A DNA stretch of 64,000 bases. Source: Flavisolibacter tropicus (GTDB lineage Bacteria > Bacteroidota > Bacteroidia > Chitinophagales > Chitinophagaceae). This document shows positions 18,081 to 27,228 of this stretch, in pieces. Below the pieces are notes generated by a model, which made no database searches, had not been told where the DNA came from, and was given only the letters and a program-made list of their open reading frames with translations. Position numbers and translations under genes: made by a program. The DNA is taken from NCBI RefSeq assembly GCF_001644645.1, contig NZ_CP011390.1, forward strand, positions 5,349,501 through 5,413,500, in the 5' to 3' direction. Each line of letters begins with the position of its first letter. The first letter of the stretch is position 1.

Positions 18081-21000
18081 ATGATTCATCATGTGAAGGG
18101 TCGCCATCTTTGGTCTGTGAAGAATAGGAGATGGCTGTTTACATTACTGCTTCCTTCTGTATTCTCGCTTACATGTATTAATGCCTTGGGGAATGCAGGT
18201 ATCCGGGGTATTCCTTTTCAGGATACTATTCCAGCTACTAGAATTACAGGTAAGGTTTTGAACGCTGAGGACGGCGTTCCATTGGCCGGGGCCTCAGTAG
18301 AAAACCAGCGTACCAAGCGAGGAACAGTATCCAATGCAGCGGGGTTATTTTCAATAGAGGGCAGAAGAGGTGACAATCTAATTTTTTCTTTTACGGGTAG
18401 GGGCACACAAACCATTGCTTATACCGGGCAAAGTTCACTGGATGTTGCGCTTAACAAGGTTGATGGTGAATTGGGGGAGGTTGTTGTTACCGGCTTCCAG
18501 CGACTGGATAAAAAGAAGTTTACCGGTTCCGCAGCTACTTTAAAGATGGATGATATTAAAGTAACAGGTGTAACAGATGTAAACCGTTTGCTGGAAGGGC
18601 GTGCCGCAGGTGTATCAGTTCAAAACGTTTCCGGTACGTTTGGAGCAGCGCCAAAAGTGCGGGTTCGTGGTGCTACCTCCATTAATGGCGATAATAAACC
18701 GCTTTGGGTAGTAGATGGCGTCGTACTGGAAGACATCGTTAATATTTCCAATGATCAGCTGTCAAGTGGAGACCCAACAACTTTATTGGGATCATCTGTT
18801 GCGGGGATCAACTCTAATGATATTGAAACAATTGACATCCTCAAAGATGCAGCAGCTACTGCGCTTTATGGTGCCAGGGCCATGAACGGCGTGGTGGTTA
18901 TTACTACTAAAAAAGGTCGTTCTGGAAAGCCCACTGTTGCTTATACAGCCAACTTTAGTACCCAGTTAAAGCCCGTTTATACTGATTATAATATCATGAA
19001 CTCCGCCCAACAGATGTCAGTCTTGGGTGAATTAGAAAGAAAAGGGTTCTTGAACTCAGATGTCTTAAATAGGGCTGACTACGGCGTTTATGGACAAATG
19101 TTCAATAATCTGAATGCGCTGGGTGCTAATGGTCAATTCCTTTTGCAAAATACACCGGAGGCAAGAAAAGCATTCCTGTTACGCTATGCAAATGCCAATA
19201 CCGATTGGTTTGATATTCTCTTTCAAAATTCATTGACGCAGGAGCATTCATTAAGCATTTCAGGTGGTACCGACAAGTCTCAATCGTTCTTCTCCACCAG
19301 TTTTTATTATGATAATGGTTGGACCATTGCGGATAACGTAAAAAGGTATACGTTGAACTTCCGCAATAATTATTCGTTCAATGATAAGTTAAGCACTGGT
19401 TTTTTAGCAGTAGGTTCGGTAAGACAACAAAGAGCGCCGGGCACGCTTAACCGCAACAGCAACCCCGTTTCTGGTCAGTTTGATAGAGATTTCGATATCA
19501 ACCCCTTTAGTTATGCCTTGAACACAAACCGGGCTATGACGGCTTATGACGAGAATGGCAACCTGGAATACTTCAGAAGAAACTTTGCTCCGTTTAATAT
19601 CATCAACGAATTAGCAAATAACTATATAGACCTGAGTGTGATGGACTTGAAGCTGCAAGGTGAATTAGGCTATAAATTTAATAAGCACTTGCGTTATGAA
19701 TTTATAGGCGCCCTACGCTATGTGAAGTCATCCAGAGAGCATCAGATCACTGAAAACTCCAACATGGCGAACGCTTACCGGGCAAACGAAAACGCTACGG
19801 TGAATAAAGCCAATAAGTTCTTATACCAGGATCCTGACCACCCTGATGATCCGAAAGTAGTAGTGTTACCTTATGGAGGGTTCTACAACCGTGCCGAAGA
19901 CCAAATGAAGAACTTTGATGTGCGCAATAGCCTTAATTATAATCAGACCTTTAATAGCGTACATGAAGTAAGCGCTTTATTGGGGCAACAAATAAAATAT
20001 ACAGATCGGCAGAATTTTGAAAATACTGGTTATGGTTATCAATATGAGAACGGAGGCATTCCATTTGTGGATTACCGCATATTGAAGCAAGCGATCGAAT
20101 CGAATTTTCCCTATTATGGAATGTCTAATTACTACGATCGTTTCGCAGCATTCTACTTAAACGCACAATACACTTTTGATAAAAAGTATAACCTGTATGG
20201 AACAGTGCGCTATGATGGATCTAACCGCTTAGGTGCATCACGTAGTGCACGCTGGTTACCTACCTGGAGCTTTGGTGGTGCCTGGAACGTGGAACGGGAA
20301 CATTTTATGGAAAATGTACGCGTTTTTGATTACCTGAAATTGAGAGCCAGCTATGGTATCACGGCTAACTTAGGACCTGCTACTAACTCTGCTGTTGTTT
20401 TGAGAAGCGGTATTACTAACCGGCCCTACGCCGATGAAAGGGAATCGATCATCAGCCTCGTAAACCTGGAAAACGCAGATCTTACCTGGGAAAAGAATTA
20501 CCAGGCCAACGTGGGTGTCGATTTCGGTTTGTTCAAAAACCGTCTTACAGCCAGCGTGGATGCGTATAGCAGAAGAAGTTTTGATTTAATTAGTCGTGTT
20601 AAAACATCAGGTGTTGGTGGTGAAGCTTATAAGGCAGCTAACTACGCAGATATGAAATCGCAGGGTTTTGAATTTCTGTTAAGCGGACAAATCCTGAAGC
20701 AACAAAACTTTGATTGGAAATCCACACTTACGTTTGGCTATAACGAAACACAAATTACAAATGCGCAGAATGTGCCTTTGATCTGGGACTTAGTAAAACC
20801 AGAAGGAGGCAACCGCCAAGGGTATCCAGTTAATAGTTTGTTCTCTATCAAATTCAAAGGACTTAATCCATCTACTGGTATTCCTGAATTTATTGATGAA
20901 ACAGGTAAAGTAAGCCAAAGCGTATACCTGCAAGATGATAAAATAGATCACCTGGTATATGAAGGACCAGTTGATCCTATTATAACCGGCGGTTTTTCTA

Positions 21001-21491
21001 ATACATTCAGCTATAAAACCTTATCACTGAATGCATTTCTTACTTACCAGGCAGGAAATAAGATCCGCTTATACCCGGCCTTCCGCAGTGCATACGTAGA
21101 TCTGGATGCTATGTCAAAAGAATTCTATGATCGCTGGGAAATGATCGGTGATGAACAGATAACAAATGTGCCAGCTATATCAGATGGTCTTTATACCTAT
21201 TTAACCAGTGGCGCCTATCCTTACAACAACTATAATTACTCAACAGCAAGGGTAGCCGATGGTGGCTTTGTACGTGTTAAAACGATCTCACTGACCTATC
21301 AGATGGGTAAGAAAATGCTAGATCGTTTGTCCTTCCTGAAAAACTGTTCCATCACGGCAGCCTTGAATAACTTCTGGTTGCTTTATTCCGATGAAGCGTT
21401 AAAAGGACAAGATCCTGAATTCTTTAATGCTGGTGGGGTGGCACAGCCTATTCAAAAGCAAGCTGCACTATCAATTAAACTGGGACTATAA
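18081..21491 (+). CDS. SusC/RagA-family TonB-linked outer membrane transporter
   Basis: 1136 residues. It has a basic N-terminus with a signal-like hydrophobic stretch (about residues 18-38), a carboxypeptidase-regulatory-like domain at about 50-130 (ITGKVLNAEDGVPLAGASVE), the conserved GEVVVTGFQRLDKK linker, a plug (RVRGATSINGDNKPLWVVDGV, ETIDILKDAAATALYGARAMNGVVVIT), and a long barrel ending in LSIKLGL. SusC proteins import oligosaccharides, peptides or other polymers handed over by the SusD lipoprotein, whose gene follows 34 bases downstream. The following metallopeptidase suggests a peptide-like substrate, but that is inference. Confidence 0.93.
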   Translation: MIHHVKGRHLWSVKNRRWLFTLLLPSVFSLTCINALGNAGIRGIPFQDTIPATRITGKVLNAEDGVPLAGASVENQRTKRGTVSNAAGLFSIEGRRGDNLIFSFTGRGTQTIAYTGQSSLDVALNKVDGELGEVVVTGFQRLDKKKFTGSAATLKMDDIKVTGVTDVNRLLEGRAAGVSVQNVSGTFGAAPKVRVRGATSINGDNKPLWVVDGVVLEDIVNISNDQLSSGDPTTLLGSSVAGINSNDIETIDILKDAAATALYGARAMNGVVVITTKKGRSGKPTVAYTANFSTQLKPVYTDYNIMNSAQQMSVLGELERKGFLNSDVLNRADYGVYGQMFNNLNALGANGQFLLQNTPEARKAFLLRYANANTDWFDILFQNSLTQEHSLSISGGTDKSQSFFSTSFYYDNGWTIADNVKRYTLNFRNNYSFNDKLSTGFLAVGSVRQQRAPGTLNRNSNPVSGQFDRDFDINPFSYALNTNRAMTAYDENGNLEYFRRNFAPFNIINELANNYIDLSVMDLKLQGELGYKFNKHLRYEFIGALRYVKSSREHQITENSNMANAYRANENATVNKANKFLYQDPDHPDDPKVVVLPYGGFYNRAEDQMKNFDVRNSLNYNQTFNSVHEVSALLGQQIKYTDRQNFENTGYGYQYENGGIPFVDYRILKQAIESNFPYYGMSNYYDRFAAFYLNAQYTFDKKYNLYGTVRYDGSNRLGASRSARWLPTWSFGGAWNVEREHFMENVRVFDYLKLRASYGITANLGPATNSAVVLRSGITNRPYADERESIISLVNLENADLTWEKNYQANVGVDFGLFKNRLTASVDAYSRRSFDLISRVKTSGVGGEAYKAANYADMKSQGFEFLLSGQILKQQNFDWKSTLTFGYNETQITNAQNVPLIWDLVKPEGGNRQGYPVNSLFSIKFKGLNPSTGIPEFIDETGKVSQSVYLQDDKIDHLVYEGPVDPIITGGFSNTFSYKTLSLNAFLTYQAGNKIRLYPAFRSAYVDLDAMSKEFYDRWEMIGDEQITNVPAISDGLYTYLTSGAYPYNNYNYSTARVADGGFVRVKTISLTYQMGKKMLDRLSFLKNCSITAALNNFWLLYSDEALKGQDPEFFNAGGVAQPIQKQAALSIKLGL

Positions 21492-21525
21492 AGAGTTATT
21501 ACTAAAATCCTAGAAACAGCAAATA

Positions 21526-22998
21526 ATGAAAAATAGAGTCATTCGAAATATAACATACACCGTTGCAGGAATAGTTGTTCTATCATCCTGCAATAAATTC
21601 CTGGAAAAGGAGCCTGATAACAGGGCCACGCTGAATACGCCAGAAAAAGTGTCACAGCTTTTAGGAACTGCTTATCCAGGTGCCAATTATATTCCTTTTA
21701 TAGAAACGTCAACAGACAACGTAGGTGATATTGGATTTGGCGACGCCGGAAGTGCAGATTTGACTACCGCTAATGCTGATGCCTACTTCTTTAGAGATAC
21801 ACGGTCAATTAGTGAAGATAGTCCGGAGTTTTACTGGTTTGCTTGTTACAAGGCTATCGCCGCTTGTAACCAGGCATTGGAAACAATAGGTGTGCAAACA
21901 GACCAAGCTGCTTATCAGGCACAACGTGCCGAAGCTCTTGTGGCAAGAGCCTATTCCCATTTTATGTTGGTGAATATCTTTTCGAAGTTTTACGATCCAG
22001 CTACTGCGGCATCAGATCCTGGGATTCCTTATGTAACTGTTCCGGAAAAGAATTTTATTAAGCAATACAGCAGAGGTACCGTAGCATCAGTGTATGAAAT
22101 GATTGAAAAAGACTTGTTGGCAGGATTGCCTTATATCAACGATAATGCCTACACTGTTCCTAAATACCATTTCAATCGGGCCGCAGCAAATGCTTTCGCT
22201 GCCAGGTTCTATTTATATAAGAAGGAATATGACAAGGTCTTAGTATATGCTGGACAGGCAGTGCCAAATAACAATTTTCTGCCTAACCTCAGACCTTGGA
22301 ATACAGAGTATAGTGCCATTGGGTTAAATGATATTGCTCCCCGTTATGCTAAAGCCACAGAGAATGCCAACCTGCTTTTGGCCGAGACCAACTCTTACTG
22401 GTTCCGCACCAATGTAGCAGCCCGCTATGCCATGACACCCGAAATAAGAAATCAGATTTTAAGAACGGTACCTGTAACAGGTGGATCTTGGGCTATGCCT
22501 ACAGGTTCGTATACTGATAATCACTTTGTTGTTCCTAAGATCAGTGAGTATTTCGTAAAGGTTTCTGTAAACGCTGAAATTGGTAATGGATACGTAATGG
22601 TTCCACTATTTACGGTGGAAGAGGTGTTGTTTAACATGGCTGAAGCCTATACGCAAAAAGGCCAGTTTAGTAGTGCTATAAGCTTGTTGAACACTTACCT
22701 GAGCACACGGATAAAAGGCTATTCGGCAGCTTCACACACACTGACAGAAGATAAGATCAGAAATTATTATGGTATAGCAGATGTACAGCTAGGCTTGCTT
22801 GCTACCATTCTTGCTTACAAGCGTACCGAGTTTATTCACGAAGGGTTGCGCTGGTTTGATCTGCTGCGCTATAAAGCACCTGTAACACACCGGACAACTA
22901 CTGGTGAAACCTATACGCTGGCTCCAAACGATCTGAGGCGTGTTTTTCAGATTCCGGCAACAGCTAAACAATCCGGTGTTGAACAAAATCCAAGATAA
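21526..22998 (+). CDS. SusD/RagB-family nutrient-binding outer membrane lipoprotein
   Basis: 490 residues. The lipoprotein signal ends in VLSSC (Cys22), so the mature protein is anchored at the cell surface. The conserved SusD start is seen in NKFLEKEPDNR, and TPR-like helices recur in AYQAQRAEALVARAYSHFMLVN and FNRAAANAFAARFYLYKKEYDKVL. The C-terminal IHEGLRWFDLLRYKAPV followed by RVFQIPATAKQSG is the RagB/SusD C-terminal signature. It forms a lidded complex with the SusC transporter encoded directly upstream and would determine substrate capture. The ligand is not evident. Confidence 0.93.
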   Translation: MKNRVIRNITYTVAGIVVLSSCNKFLEKEPDNRATLNTPEKVSQLLGTAYPGANYIPFIETSTDNVGDIGFGDAGSADLTTANADAYFFRDTRSISEDSPEFYWFACYKAIAACNQALETIGVQTDQAAYQAQRAEALVARAYSHFMLVNIFSKFYDPATAASDPGIPYVTVPEKNFIKQYSRGTVASVYEMIEKDLLAGLPYINDNAYTVPKYHFNRAAANAFAARFYLYKKEYDKVLVYAGQAVPNNNFLPNLRPWNTEYSAIGLNDIAPRYAKATENANLLLAETNSYWFRTNVAARYAMTPEIRNQILRTVPVTGGSWAMPTGSYTDNHFVVPKISEYFVKVSVNAEIGNGYVMVPLFTVEEVLFNMAEAYTQKGQFSSAISLLNTYLSTRIKGYSAASHTLTEDKIRNYYGIADVQLGLLATILAYKRTEFIHEGLRWFDLLRYKAPVTHRTTTGETYTLAPNDLRRVFQIPATAKQSGVEQNPR

Positions 22999-23015
22999 CT
23001 CTATAAAAAATATTT

Positions 23016-23918
23016 ATGCGACTAACTAAATTCTTATTATCCCTTCTTGCTGCAGTGAGCCTGTTTTCCTGCAAAAAAGAAGACCCTTTGCATGTTGATG
23101 ATATACCTGGTCTGGGTGGAGATACATGGGCAAAGGGGCCTATTGATCAATGGCTGCACGATACACTTACAGTGCCGTTTAATATAGCCACTAAATACAA
23201 ATGGGACCAGTTTGAACTGGAGATCAATAAAACCATAGTACCTCCTAAAGAAGAAAAGGTGGTACCAGTAATGCGGTCAGTTAAAAAAGTATGGATAGAT
23301 CCATATATCGCAGAAGGGGGAGAACTTTTCTTTAAAACATATTCACCCAAGTTTTTTGTTTTGGCAGGTAGTGCCAGCTGGAACCTTGATGGTAGTATAA
23401 CGCTTGGTACCGCTGAAGGGGGCCGTAAAATAGTATTGTACTTACTGAATGAATTTAGAAATAAAACAATGGCTGGTTATGTACCGGCTGATTCTTCTGT
23501 GCCTAAGCAAATGTTCCATGTGATCCATCACGAGTTTGGTCATATCCTGGACCAGAACATACGACGACCAGTTGAATTTGATGCGGTTTGTCAAGGGTTT
23601 TATACCAGTGATTGGATCAACACGAATGATATAGAGGCTCGTAAAGATGGCTTTGTTACCGCTTATGCTTTATCAAACCCATTTGAAGACTTTGTAGAAA
23701 TGATTTCTATAATGATGATTGAAGGCAGACCTGGTTTTGATAAGATCGTAAACAGTATCACCGGCACCAGCGTAAGAGGTACCACTGCAGAACAGGCAAA
23801 AGCTAAACTACGACAGAAAGAAACTTTGGTTGTGAACTACTTCAAGCAGGCATGGAAGATTGACTTTTACTCCCTGCAGGCAAGGGTAAGAACCGCCATT
23901 GAAAAAGAACTTTATTAA
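23016..23918 (+). CDS. zinc metallopeptidase lipoprotein (Mx1-like)
   Basis: 300 residues. The lipoprotein signal ends LFSC (Cys19). The zincin motif HEFGH is at residues 172-176, with an extra histidine before it (HHEFGHILDQN). A second conserved block, NPFEDFVEMISIMM, may give the third metal ligand. This fits the putative zinc-binding metallopeptidase family that accompanies SusC/SusD genes in Bacteroidota. It starts 18 bases after the SusD stop. It probably trims a protein or peptide at the cell surface before uptake; the substrate is unknown. Confidence 0.85.
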   Translation: MRLTKFLLSLLAAVSLFSCKKEDPLHVDDIPGLGGDTWAKGPIDQWLHDTLTVPFNIATKYKWDQFELEINKTIVPPKEEKVVPVMRSVKKVWIDPYIAEGGELFFKTYSPKFFVLAGSASWNLDGSITLGTAEGGRKIVLYLLNEFRNKTMAGYVPADSSVPKQMFHVIHHEFGHILDQNIRRPVEFDAVCQGFYTSDWINTNDIEARKDGFVTAYALSNPFEDFVEMISIMMIEGRPGFDKIVNSITGTSVRGTTAEQAKAKLRQKETLVVNYFKQAWKIDFYSLQARVRTAIEKELY

Positions 23919-23958
23919 TAAGAACGCTCAACCCGTACAAAACGGTAAAAAGTATTAC

Positions 23959-25263
23959 ATGAAACGCAATATTATATTTTTCCTCTTCCTGGTACTCCTT
24001 TTTTCTGCTTGTAAGAAAGAGGATGATACTTTATTCGAACAATCGCCAGACGAAAGGCTCAATGAGGAATTGAATAAATACCAATCGGCATTATCAAGTT
24101 CACCTGCGGGATGGAAAGCTACCTTGCTTCTTAGCAGTGGTGATGTTTACAATTTTCATTTCCGGTTCAATAATACCAACAGGGTATTTATGTTTGCCGA
24201 CATAAACAGTGAAACGGCTGTAAAAGAATATGAAAGCAGTTATCGCCTGAAAGCGTTGCAAACTCCTTCTCTGTTATTTGATACCTATTCATACCTCCAT
24301 ATACTGGCCGACCCTGATGCTAGCGTAAATGGGGGCACTTATGGGCAAGGGCTAGGAGCAGATTTTGAATTTTCCCTTGACTCTCTTGTTTCAGAAACTA
24401 TTTATCTGACCGGTAGAAAAAATGGTTCAAAACTCAAGTTGATAAAGGCCACTCAGCAAGACCTTGATGTTTGGCAAAATGGTGGATGGGCTAAGGCTTT
24501 GTCTTTTGAGAATGTCAATAAGATCCTGAATTATTTCAAGAGAGTAAAAATTGGGGGGAAAGATTATGAAGTAAGTGTGAATTTGCTAAGTCGCATAATC
24601 ACTTTTACATGGATTGATGGAAGCGGTACACCCAGGCAATTCTCTACCGAGTACAACTACGGTTCAGGAGGTATTATTTTGAAAACGCCTTTTAATACAG
24701 GTAGTGAAGTTGTTAATCTGATAATAATAAATAGCTGGGACGGCACTAATTACATTTTAAATGTTTCCATAAATGGAACTGCAACTACGATTGCAGGTGC
24801 TGCCAGGCCATTGGTGGTGGATGCCGCTGCCCCTAGGCGTTGGTGGCAGGACGCTGCTAATATCGATGCTTATTGGATTACCCAGGACGGCTTTCATGTA
24901 AATGGTGTTGATGATGCTTACGGTCTTAAAACCCTTGATACTAAATATTACTATTTCATATACTGGCCTGCTTATGATCCCGGAAGCAATGATCTGTTTG
25001 GACCAGTATTTATCGATGCCGCAGGCACTGGGTTAGAACTGAGATATGGAGCAGCACCCAATATACCTCAGTTTACTTCTGATGGCCGCGCTGTGTTTAC
25101 ATTGCTAGGAAATTATGGCCCATATCCAACCACAGGCCCGGCCGCTCAAACAAGAACGCAATTGCTTTCTTCTCAAGGTTATTATTTCGTACAGACAGGT
25201 GACAGAAGCTATGATATGGTGAGCGCCGCAGATTCTAAGATCTGGGTAAGCTGGGTGCGTTAA
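23959..25263 (+). CDS. DUF4302-family lipoprotein
   Basis: 434 residues from the ATG at 23959. The frame is open to an earlier ATG at 23899 inside the metallopeptidase gene. I prefer 23959 because it gives a clean lipoprotein signal (MKRNIIFFLFLVLLFSAC, Cys18). The segment SSSPAGWKATLLLSSGDVYNF and the following beta-rich region match the pattern of DUF4302 proteins, which are found beside SusC, SusD and Mx1-type peptidase genes. Two similar halves, each with repeated beta strands, may be present. It is likely a surface-exposed accessory binding protein of this locus; the biochemical role is unknown. Confidence 0.8.
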   Translation: MKRNIIFFLFLVLLFSACKKEDDTLFEQSPDERLNEELNKYQSALSSSPAGWKATLLLSSGDVYNFHFRFNNTNRVFMFADINSETAVKEYESSYRLKALQTPSLLFDTYSYLHILADPDASVNGGTYGQGLGADFEFSLDSLVSETIYLTGRKNGSKLKLIKATQQDLDVWQNGGWAKALSFENVNKILNYFKRVKIGGKDYEVSVNLLSRIITFTWIDGSGTPRQFSTEYNYGSGGIILKTPFNTGSEVVNLIIINSWDGTNYILNVSINGTATTIAGAARPLVVDAAAPRRWWQDAANIDAYWITQDGFHVNGVDDAYGLKTLDTKYYYFIYWPAYDPGSNDLFGPVFIDAAGTGLELRYGAAPNIPQFTSDGRAVFTLLGNYGPYPTTGPAAQTRTQLLSSQGYYFVQTGDRSYDMVSAADSKIWVSWVR

Positions 25264-25349
25264 GCACAAATGTGGATTCGGATCGATCCGTAGCCCGATG
25301 TAAACACGTACTAATTATATTATAAACTCAACACTAAAAAATCAAACAC

Positions 25350-25955
25350 ATGAAAAAAAGCAACACCCTTTTTCCCTTATTTCTTAGTATAGTTCTGGCT
25401 GTAACTATAGTGTCTTGTCAAAAAGGAGAGGATGGCGCTCAAGGTCCTGCTGGCCCAGCTGGTCCGGCTGGTGCTGTAGGTGCTCAAGGTCCTGCTGGCG
25501 CTACTGGCCCTGCTGGTCAACCAGGAAGTTCAAATGTGATTTACTCAAATTGGCTGGATGTACCCTATGCGGCCGATACTATACATACAGGAGCTGTTAT
25601 AGACACTTTAGGCTTTATTGCACTCATAGATGCACCTAAATTGGTTGACAGCATTATTAATAAGGGTATAATTAAAGTTTATTGGAATGCAAATACAGCC
25701 GCCGATCCTACTGTAGTGGCACTTCCTTATTTTGAAACCGGAGCTATGTTTAATGCCCCTCTAACAATTAATACCTTTTTTAAAGTCCAAAAGATCTTTC
25801 TGTACGCCAATTTTAATGTGAGCTCTTTCACACAACAAAACCAAAAGGTATGGCAATATCGCTATGTGTTAATTCCTGGTGGGCAAACAGGACGAAGTAA
25901 TATTAACTGGAATAATTACGCTGAAGTGAAAGCTTACTTAGGCCTTAAGGATTAA
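25350..25955 (+). CDS. lipoprotein with short collagen-like repeat
   Basis: 201 residues. The lipoprotein signal ends IVSC (about Cys23), followed directly by roughly 12 Gly-X-Y triplets (residues about 27-60, mostly GPA, GAQ and GAV). The C-terminal 140 residues form a beta-rich domain of unknown type. Collagen-like stretches in bacterial lipoproteins can trimerise the protein as a stalk. It sits at the end of the SusC/SusD locus, 86 bases after DUF4302. Its strongly biased repeat DNA (GGTCCTGCTGGC units) could allow length variation by slippage. Confidence 0.75.
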   Translation: MKKSNTLFPLFLSIVLAVTIVSCQKGEDGAQGPAGPAGPAGAVGAQGPAGATGPAGQPGSSNVIYSNWLDVPYAADTIHTGAVIDTLGFIALIDAPKLVDSIINKGIIKVYWNANTAADPTVVALPYFETGAMFNAPLTINTFFKVQKIFLYANFNVSSFTQQNQKVWQYRYVLIPGGQTGRSNINWNNYAEVKAYLGLKD

Positions 25956-25996
25956 GCAATAATCTAACAGCTATAATACCTCAATTAAACATTTAT

Positions 25997-26027
25997 AGCC
26001 CTGCCTTCTGGCAGGGCTGTTCGTTTT
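25997..26027 (+). terminator. terminator of the SusC/SusD locus
   Basis: A perfect 9-bp GC-rich stem (25997-26005 with 26010-26018), four-base loop, then a T-rich tail. It lies 41 bases after the collagen-like gene. Confidence 0.75.
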
Positions 26028-26070
26028 AATTGCAACGGCAATCATGTTCATCTTCTTATTAAACAAAACA

Positions 26071-26110
26071 TGTGAACATGTGAACATGTGAACAAGTAAA
26101 CATGTGAACT
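26071..26110. repeat. 8-bp tandem repeat, five units
   Basis: Five head-to-tail copies of TGTGAACA (three exact, then AGTAAACA and TGTGAACT) in the gap between convergent genes. A palindromic CATG lies at each unit junction. No coding role is seen. Confidence 0.85.
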
Positions 26111-26142
26111 CATAAACGCTCTACAAACTTCTTTACACTTCC

Positions 26143-27183
26143 TCAAAATCGCGGACATAATAATACACCCTTGGTCGAATTGGGACGATCCAGAAAGCTT
26201 CGGTAAACGATTGAAAGTTCAGACCCTCCACGCCCTATGCTTGCCGTTTTTAATGTGGAAATATTTACGTCGTAGCTAAACGCGAATGAAAGCTTTTCTT
26301 TATCCAGTTTAACGACCGGTGCTATAGCATCCTTCCAACGAAGCATAGTACCAACATGCAAAACATATAAAGGCCCTTCATAGGTTTCGGCCAGCTTGAG
26401 TGAATAAAGAATTCCTCCAAGCGTTTCTTTAAAACTTCCCTGCATGCTTTGGTCTGCCTGTATCGTTAAATAGCTTTGATCATTAATATTCATTTTTGTG
26501 CCTATAGAGAAAACATACTTTGGCTTGATCTCTACATTTGCATTTCTATAGAAACTGCTCTTAGGGCGATTTACATGATGATAGGCGCCACCCAGGAAGA
26601 AAGTGTTATTGTCGCCGTATTCGGTGTTATAGCTAACTCCAACACTTCCATCAAAATAAGATTGATTGACATTAGCCAGGTTTTCCCCTGGTAAGTTACG
26701 TGGGTCTACGCGGGTACCATTGTACTGCATATCGGTAGTAACCTTTGTCAGATCTATTCGTTTTTGAACAAGGCCTGCCATGAATCCAACAGACAGGTAA
26801 GAACTTCTATCGCTGCTCAACGACTTGTGGTAATTGATGGCCGGCAGAAGATGTGTTTGCGTTAAACCAGCAGATCCAGCTTTGTCGTATAAAACCTGTC
26901 CGGCAATCGTATAGTAGTTGTCGGTTTGGCCTACAGGCATTTTATATTCAACATTAAATGATCCTGTTCGGTAGCCGTTTACAAAGCTATTCCATTGATC
27001 ACGGTATACACCTTGTATGCGAATGTCTCCTTCAAAAAGCCCGGCAAGCGCAGGGTTTCGCAATAAGGGTGTTTCAAACAATTGTGAGAAATGTATATCC
27101 TGTGCTTTTGTGGGTATAGATAAATGGAGGAAGCTAACCATACACAATGCCATCCATTTCATACCTGGTTTCTTAGTAGTCAT
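26143..27183 (-). CDS. PorP/SprF-family type IX secretion membrane protein
   Basis: 346 residues with a signal peptide (ending TKAQ near residue 27). The block DIHFSQLFETPLLRNPALAGLFEGD is the PorP/SprF hallmark, followed by RDQWNSFVNGY and a beta-barrel. These outer membrane proteins work with the type IX secretion system, and in known cases (SprF for SprB) are needed for surface delivery of a large partner with a type B sorting domain. The 1602-residue PKD protein gene immediately upstream, 45 bases away on the same strand, is the obvious client. Confidence 0.92.
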   Translation of the reverse strand: MTTKKPGMKWMALCMVSFLHLSIPTKAQDIHFSQLFETPLLRNPALAGLFEGDIRIQGVYRDQWNSFVNGYRTGSFNVEYKMPVGQTDNYYTIAGQVLYDKAGSAGLTQTHLLPAINYHKSLSSDRSSYLSVGFMAGLVQKRIDLTKVTTDMQYNGTRVDPRNLPGENLANVNQSYFDGSVGVSYNTEYGDNNTFFLGGAYHHVNRPKSSFYRNANVEIKPKYVFSIGTKMNINDQSYLTIQADQSMQGSFKETLGGILYSLKLAETYEGPLYVLHVGTMLRWKDAIAPVVKLDKEKLSFAFSYDVNISTLKTASIGRGGSELSIVYRSFLDRPNSTKGVLLCPRF

Positions 27184-27228
27184 AAATACAGAGGCGTTTT
27201 ATAGGATATTGGTATTAAAGATGTAACC

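Noticed and set aside
26071..26110. CRISPR-like tandem repeat
   Set aside because: Eight-base direct repeats without spacers and no cas genes; a simple tandem repeat. The same holds for the GCTGCAC repeat at 51766-51793.
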